DNA of 64,000 nucleotides. Origin: Perca fluviatilis (Eukaryota; Chordata; Actinopteri; Perciformes; Percidae). Positions within the stretch are counted from its first letter, which is position 1; every line of letters begins with the position of its first letter. Position numbers and translations under genes: made by a program. Below are positions 56,770 to 64,000 of this stretch, in pieces. The DNA is taken from positions 27,676,785 to 27,740,784 of the forward strand of contig NC_053116.1 of NCBI RefSeq assembly GCF_010015445.1. The letters run 5' to 3'. The notes below the pieces were generated by a model that searched no databases, was not told the origin of the DNA, and worked only from the letters and a program-made list of their open reading frames with translations.

Positions 56770-59700
56770 TTCAAGCAAGACAATAATAGTCTTCTTTTTT
56801 ATTGTTATGATGGCAGCTCTTTTCTATTGACACAGCTGTATATCGTGGAGTACGAGATTTATTGAAATAAGCAAAAAAAAAATTTGTATTGTTGTAAATT
56901 CGTATTTAAAACAGATCTGTATATTTCCAGAGCAGTGCTGCTTCATGCTGAACAACACCCAATGACTGTACAGTCTGTAGCAACACTTGACTCCCGCATG
57001 TTGTGTCAGTGTGAGTTTATTTGTCTCTATCAACACCATCACGGTTCATCCTGCACGTATCTCTGTTCTCCCACAGATGGAGACAAACACCATGCACAGC
57101 AGCCCCTAAGACAATAACTTCCCCAAAAATACAAGTTGCTTGGTGATTTCATTATGAAAATGTATAGCAGCAGAGAATCCTGATGGCCTGACCTCCTGGT
57201 GAGGGCAGAAAACAAACAACACGTGAAATTGTTAAAAAATATATATATAAAAGAATGCTTGTTAACCTTCAATAATTAACATGTCTCTAAGATATAAAAA
57301 CACAGCTGTATCTTTTGTATACCCTTTACAGCCATGTCATACAATACAAGAATCAGCGTGTCCTGTTTTGACATTGTGCTTATGTAATTTTCTGTTACTG
57401 GCCTTCAACAGCCACTTTGCATTATAGTAAAAAGTATATAGTTCATCTTCTCATCAGACAACCTGGAGATATGTACATACAGTCCCTTCTTGTGACATCA
57501 TGCTCACAGTATAGTCTTACAAACAGGTGTCTTACTAATTTCAGTCCATTAAAATGTCCTTTCTGTAAAAGGACAATCAGGGCGAATGTCAACACAGTTG
57601 TGTCCATTGAAATTACTGTAACTGCAAAACTGCTGTTCTTGCTTTGCCTAATCAACCATTGCTGAATTTAAGAAATGTGTTTGAAATTATTTAAATAATG
57701 TGAAGGCCTAGGTTCAGCATTTTTGCCTCCCCAGTGGAAGCCAGGCCAGTGTCTGTGGCCTTTTAAACCCTTGAATGTGGTCAGAAATGTCAAACACTGC
57801 TGCAGTGGAGGAGAGAAGATTCAAAACCACACTATCACCACATCTAAAGATCTTGTAAAATTTCTAATCTACCCCATCCTTCCAGGCCAGCTGCTCCCTC
57901 TCTCTCGGTGGGGATTTGGCTGTTTTATCCCATTCGTTCCCTCTCCTTTTGGTGCCAAACATCAAAGCTTGAGGAATTTACCTAAAGACAATTAGACTTC
58001 TGAAATAAGCCAATGGTTTCCAGAGTGTCCCAATAGAACACTCAATAACCACTATGACCTTCACCAGATTTTCTTTGTGAGGTGATTACTGTCTCAGAGA
58101 AGCTTTTTTAACGAAGAAGTAACTGCCACAAGAAAGGCAACATTTAGGGAAATGAGGCATACAAAGCAAATTGAAAGCACGTGCCTTCAAACAGATGTGG
58201 TTTTTCCATAATAAAATCTGGAGACTGCATGTTGCACACTGGTAATCAAAATGACAGTGAGGGCCTGTAAATCATATTCCCGTAAATCGCAAATATTAAT
58301 CGTATCCCAGTTCAGGGGCAGGTCGGACCTGAGGTGAACCTGTTACTCCTCAAATGAGATCCTCAGAGACCAAAACTAATGCTGCATTCACATGCTCCTC
58401 ATCAACTCGCATTACCAGGAAGTTGCCCTCAAACAGCTGACAAAGGGGCATATCACAAAAAGAAGGGGCCACACACTGTAAATTGCAATGCAATCTTTTT
58501 GTTTGAAATGCTATGGAGCAGCAGTTCAGCAGAATTAGTTTTCTTCTAACAAAGTGACATATATCAGTGGTAAACTAAGTAAGCTCAAGGTTTTATCAAA
58601 ATGTACTTGGTGTAAGCACTAGGAAGGCTACCACAGGTGTTTTCTAAACCAAGGCAATCTTCAGCATTAATATTTTTTGATATTTACATTTTATTATCCT
58701 AATGTCATGGGAAATGGTGGGCTTTGAAAGGAAATTTCAAGGACTTCTTGAAAGGTTGTCGTTGCTGGTGTAGAAGAAAATGTATTCATCAAGAATGCTC
58801 AACCGGAAGATCTAGTGGTTACAAGTCAGACGAAAGGACATCATCAAATAGAGATGTCTAATATGTGCATATTCAGCAACCATGAACTATTTAAATGTCC
58901 AGTGGAATTAGTCTGAGATTCACAGAAAACCGTCAGAGGCAGTTTGCTGTAAAATTCAATCTTAAGCATGAGCAGACAGTTTCTTCCAGCATGAGAACTT
59001 CACTGAAAGGGATATGGCGGTGAAGCGCACAAACCTCTTATTACACCTAAAAGGCACTTTTATGAGCAAAAATGGTGAAATGAAGACTTTGTGGTCGACT
59101 GAGCACTGGGAAAAAAAGGCAAATGGGTAGATGAGTCACTCTGTGTGGCAAATGCCAAAATCGGCTCGGCTTGTTTCCTATACTGAAGTGTTGTTTGATG
59201 AATATTACAACCATGCTATAGGTTTTTATTATTTAAGTCCTTTGAGGGAATGGAAAATGGCAAATACATTTAATTCTATTCTGAGTAACCACGCCTGTAA
59301 AATCCATTTTGTTGACAGCTTGGCATCATGTTGGTAATAAATTTCCCCTTTTTTGGTAGTCCCCTGGCAATGATAAGTTCAACTCCAGGTGCAGGTCCAG
59401 GTGTTTGGTGAGGTGAATCTATCATTTTGTAACAGGAATACATGTCTGGAGATAGCTTTTAAAATTGCGGCTGTGGGTAGTTGTGAAATCGTCACTGACA
59501 ATGCCAGGGCCACTGGGTTTTATTCCAAATCTGTCAGCGCCTCGCCATCTTCACAAGGTGTAAGATTGGTGTAGAAATGTTAAACTAGCTTTGCTGTTCC
59601 CAGTCACATTTATACCCAAACCCACCACAGCTGTCCTCGCGACAGGCCCTGCAGGATTAGTAATAAGGTAGATAGGGTTTATTCTGCTTGGAAATCAAAC

Positions 59701-61354
59701 AATATCTGTCCAGTTTGACCTTGATCATCTTTTGTAAAAATGAAAAAGGTGAAAAAACGGTCACTTAAATCATTCATGAGTTCTCTGTTTGTTGTTCACT
59801 CTGGTGCACCGTGATAACTCTGCTTGTGTCAAGTGATACAGCTATGCCAGCAGCTTTATGAGGCTATCTTAGTTAAGCGTATTAGCATGCTTTTGCTTAC
59901 TTGCACTAAATACAAAGACAAATTTTGGGCTGATGATGGTGCTGGATAAAAAGGAAGTGGATTACCAATGTCATTAACATTCCTCCTCTGGAGACTATGA
60001 ATGTCTGTACCAAATGACCGACCAACACTGTCATCGCTAGAGTCGAGAAAACATGTGGCAGCTCCAAAAGAAACCAAACCCTCTTTGGTTTCTTTTTTTA
60101 GAGCTAGTACTGCTGAGGACTGATACTGCATGTGGTCAGGTTGGTGAAGAGAAACAAAAGATGACCTTGTGCTTTTGAAGGATTTTGATCATTACTTACT
60201 CACTAGGTACAGACAATTATGAAAAGTCAACCTTATTTCTCAATTACACATTTCTCAGTACACACAAGAACATCAACATATTTCTGTCTAGAAGTATCTG
60301 TGATGAGCATCTGAAGTTGAATAGCGACTAGTCAGCAATTAGAACATGGTTCCACTACTCACTTCCCGAAAGAAAAACTAAAAATTCCCCACCAGAGAGT
60401 ATAGATCATGGCTTAAATTGACACCAATAGTATATTTATTGAAATAGGGGTCTAGTTTGCAAGGCTATGTGTTACCCTTTGGCTATATTACAGTATAATA
60501 TGAATACAAGTATATACAAGATAATTATGGTATCACATTGGTACTTTGTAGATAGTAGAGACTTGTAGGATACAATGAAGAATGAATGTATATACAATAC
60601 ACTAATTCATTTTAAATGCATGGTTTTCTGTTTTTCTGTGATATCCTGTTTCTCAGACTGGAACACTATGAGTCCAATCATTTCCTGAAGGAGATTCTTG
60701 TCTATGATTATGCTTACAAAGTAAAGCTCAGCAGTAAAATAGATGTAAAGCCACAGTTGCACATAGTTGACCAGAGCCTGTCAAGTTTCAAAAGTAGCGT
60801 GCATACATAACATTACAATCATAAGAATGAAGTACTGCTGACCCCTTCGTTACCACAAGGGTTTGGAAACAGTAAAGGAAGTAAAGGTTTGTTGGGTATG
60901 TGGCTCGATGGGAACGCATCTTTCACCCAGAAGACTGCTCATCAGAACATACCAGTTGTTAAACATCAAATGAGACAGTACTGTATGGGGTCACTTTGGC
61001 AGAGATGGATGGTGGTTTGGTGTTGTATGGTATGTTTCTGTTTCATAGTGAAGACAGTGATGGACAGTGTGTCTGAGAAATAACATAGCTGGAATGGAAT
61101 GAATCCTTGTAAAATAACTGCACTGATTTGTGTCCAAAGCTGCTTGTGTGTATGTTGAATATGTGTGCTGGTCTACTCTGCTGAAAGACATGTATTTAAA
61201 TGAAATAAGTTGCTTTTTAAAGAACAGAGAGAAGCAGCCTTGGGGGTCTCAATACAGGCTGGGAGAGGGTTTAAATAAAAAAAAAAGTGGTGTTTGTTGA
61301 GGGGTTTTCAAATTTATACCAATACAATTTTAAAATAAGCCAATGGGATCTTTT
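56770..61354. other. No recognised gene
   Basis: AT-rich sequence upstream of borcs6. Frames of up to 91 codons lack motifs; no repeat ends found. Confidence 0.5.
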
Positions 61355-61525
61355 CTTTTTTTTTAAGATTCTTTTGTGGGGGCTTTTTCCCTTTTATTTG
61401 AAAGTGGCTAGATATGAAAGGGGTAGAGAGATGGGGGACGAGACGCAGCAAAGGGCCAAAGGGCCAGCCAACATGGGTCGAACACTCCCACTGGGCGAGC
61501 CAGAGGCTGCCCCAACCAATGGGAT
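61355..61525 (+). repeat. SINE-like repeat
   Basis: TTCTTTTGTGGGGGCTTTTT, CGCAGCAAAGGGCCAAAGGG and GGGTCGAACACTCCC, the last resembling a Pol III B box. Matches a dispersed fish SINE pattern known to me; family unassigned. Confidence 0.5.
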
Positions 61526-62799
61526 TTTAAAGGTGTGTCGTTTGTATGAGCTAAAAAGTAGGAGAACTAACAAATCACAAATATGGTTTTCACTTGTTAT
61601 ATCTTCTGTATATCTGTGTTTTTTTTTGTTTGTTATTGGTACAATTAACCACAAAACACAAACATACTCATTCGAAAGCAGACCTTTATACATATTTACA
61701 AAAAGAAAAACAAAGTCTCCGCACAAAAGAGGAAACCAGTCAAAGAAAGTTTAATTCTAAGAAGTCGTTCTGGAAAAATCACAAGAGACGAATATATTGA
61801 CACTGAGATGTAAATACAGCAAAACAGAGTGAAACACGAGGTCGTTGTAATGAACAAGGAGCAGCTCTGCACCAGCGTCTTAGAGGGAAACACTAACTGT
61901 TTAAAATGATACACCATCAAAATGTCCCGTAGAAGTTCTGCCTACTTCTCTTTACTGTGGTGTTTGAATCTGACACACACATTACACACTCATATACACA
62001 CAATATCCACAAGCCGCAGACCAAAGCTTTATTATTTTCATATTCTATGGGTTGCTGGATTTAATGCATAATTCTGAGAGCAGAGACAGAGCCTGTTAAA
62101 TATGAAATCAAAGTTGCCGTTTTTTCACAAGCAAAATGGAAGAGTTGAGATAAGATATAACAACAAAAATATAACGATTCTGTTAGTATTCAACAGCCCC
62201 CATGAGACTCACAGACAGTATGTCAGTGGCTACGACTCATACGATTTTGTTTGAATGCTAACATAAATTACTGTTCACTTGTCGTGTCCTAAATGACATA
62301 TTTGGCAGCAGTCTGAGAACACACCAGATCCTGATTTCATTTGAATCATACTGCCAGCTTCACACTCACCCACACACCCGTTCATTTTGAGACGTGACTA
62401 TTCCTGATACTTTCAACATTCAACAGTTACTCAGAGCAATACACGCCCATACAAACTCTCTCTGTCTTTACTCAAACACACACATTCAGAAGTAGCTCTC
62501 AGCACTGGTTAGTTCTTTCATGTGGCCAAAGCCAAGAAGCCAAGAAGCCAAGGAGCCAAGCCCATGTTAATTTTTTTTTGCAGGCTCTCCCTGCTCTGAG
62601 TCTGTCTGGTTTATTTTTCTTACAGCATCAAAAGTGTCTCCGATCCATTGCTGACTTCCCAATTTGGAAGATTTACTGGCTTAGTCTCTGAACCTTCGTT
62701 TCAGCTCCTCTCACTGTGATTCCACTTATGTCAAACACGCACACAGATGCATACTGTACAGACAGTCATATAACCAGCAGTGCAAAGGGATTGGGATCC
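61526..62799. other. No recognised gene
   Basis: AT-rich; a triplet-like AAGCCAAGAAGCCAAGGAGC at 62533 is a small direct repeat. Could be UTR of a gene beyond the window. Confidence 0.45.
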
Positions 62800-63315
62800 T
62801 TAAAGCTACATTGTGTAAGAATTTCTCCCATCTAGCGGTGAAATTGTATATGACAACCAACTGAATATTACTTTCTAGTCCTTCCTCCTACGGTGGCCGA
62901 ACCCAAAATTAGCTCTCTCCATCGTTTACACGCAGCTGTTCTAGCCACTCCAACAGTAACTTTGGTCTTGTTGCTTTGCCTGTTGTGTTGTCGTTTTAAT
63001 TCTCTTTTTAACTTCCCTGGCGAGTAATCTCCCCCTTGCATTTGTCACGGTGCCAATAGGTGTAAGAGGGCGAAATGCAGAGGTCTGTCCCTCATTGGCT
63101 AATGTATTTTAAAGATGGAGGCGCTACATGGCTGCCGTCATTCGAGCGAGTCGCTTGTCTGTATTCTGAATGATTCTAAATGGCAGATTCTACGCTTACG
63201 AGAATACTTTGATTAGTTGGTGGAAGTAATTACACATGTAGGGGAATACATATTTGTGAAAGAACAAGGTTTTTTGCTAAGAATTGACTCAAAAAATGAC
63301 ACAATATAGGTTTAA
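62800..63315. mobile_element. TTAA-flanked MITE
   Basis: TTAA at 62800-62803 and 63312-63315; ends AGCTACATTGTGTAAGAATT and its partner ACCTATATTGTGTCATTTTT (complement) match imperfectly. The interior is GC-richer than the flank and contains no gene-length frame. Confidence 0.7.
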
Positions 63316-64000
63316 GGACCCAGCACGGGATGTCTTTACTCTAATATAGACAGAATTGCGTGCTCAGCATCGCTATTATGGACCGAAATGAAATATATGA
63401 AAATATGAGAGGCTGTTATAATTGAACTAAACCATGCATGTAAATGCATCGTCTTCAAGTAAACCATCCAAAATAAAGCAAAGTTTTAATTTAGTGAGAA
63501 TTGTTTGCCATTCTCCTTCTCCCTCTCCATTCTCTCTGTAAACTACAGCACAGCACCGGCTGAGTTCTGATGTTTCAGGATTCGTTTCATTCGAATTTTC
63601 AATTCATTATTGTGGGAAAAATATATAAACTAGAAACAGAAAGCCATCACATTTCTGATCTTGCTGCCCCAAGCCAAAGTAGTTACTTTTAATTTTAAAT
63701 GCCTGCGGGATGGGCCAGATTCTCAATTAAAAATGACCAGGATTGCAGGCAGGACTGCTCTGAATTTCTACAGGTGGGAGTGGGAAGGTGCATCAACAGA
63801 AGCAGATGGTAACAAGTACCATGCAGGCTTGAATGTGTGGGCACACAAACATACAGTACATACATACAAAGACAGACCAACACAAATGTTAAATAAGCGT
63901 CCAGTTTGTGAGACATTTTGGTTGAATTGGTTGATTTGGGAGCTTGATGCATTTCCCCAAAAATGTGCAACTTCTGAAACAAGCAGTTTCACTCCAGACT
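63316..64000. other. No recognised gene
   Basis: Frames of 74-95 codons on the minus strand overlap each other in different phases and show no motif. Confidence 0.45.

Noticed and set aside
61287..61754. 155-codon plus frame
   Set aside because: Runs across a SINE-like repeat and AT-rich flank; no motif.

Overview
The window reads as nuclear DNA of a ray-finned (probably percomorph) teleost. It is intron-rich, dense in CA/TG/GA microsatellites, and packed with fish-type transposons: L2-like, Tx1/L1-like and jockey/CR1-like LINEs, a Tc1/mariner element, hAT MITEs and several TTAA-flanked MITEs. Two protein-coding genes of vertebrate type are recognisable. No rRNA, intact tRNA or CRISPR array was seen.

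Layout. 1-23 kb is gene-poor: an 85-nt poly(T), a 1.5-kb TTAA-flanked transposon remnant (1109-2617), a clean hAT MITE with an 8-bp target duplication (5329-5826), a compound GA/TG microsatellite with a long purine-rich flank, further microsatellites, and a repeat holding a broken RecQ-like helicase N-terminus with a P-loop (about 21430-21930). 23.2-26.9 kb is a retrotransposon block: a 5'-truncated L2-like LINE on the minus strand with an uninterrupted reverse transcriptase frame, an internally deleted Tx1/L1-like LINE on the plus strand, and a hairpin-ended MITE fragment. 27-35 kb holds only repeat fragments. At 35510-35809 is a nested-palindrome TTAA MITE.

36.6-46.25 kb is a six-coding-exon gene on the plus strand for a GPI-anchor-type hyaluronidase-family protein (562 aa predicted). 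All five coding introns are phase 0 with consensus splice sites. The positions of the catalytic Asp and Glu, and of several substrate-binding residues, are replaced, and the EGF-like module has lost cysteines, so this looks like an intact but catalytically dead hyaluronidase homologue. Introns 1, 4 and 5 carry nested MITEs, a dead Tc1 element and a broken LINE.

50.28-56.7 kb is borcs6 on the minus strand (six coding exons, 452 aa, plus a non-coding first exon). It encodes the BORC subunit 6 (lyspersin) that helps position lysosomes. The two genes are convergent, with about 4 kb between their stop codons. 56.8-64 kb has no recognisable gene; it contains a SINE-like segment (about 61355-61525) and a TTAA MITE (62800-63315).

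The two genes show no functional link and are ordinary chromosomal neighbours. The most interesting object is the pseudoenzyme-like hyaluronidase gene.
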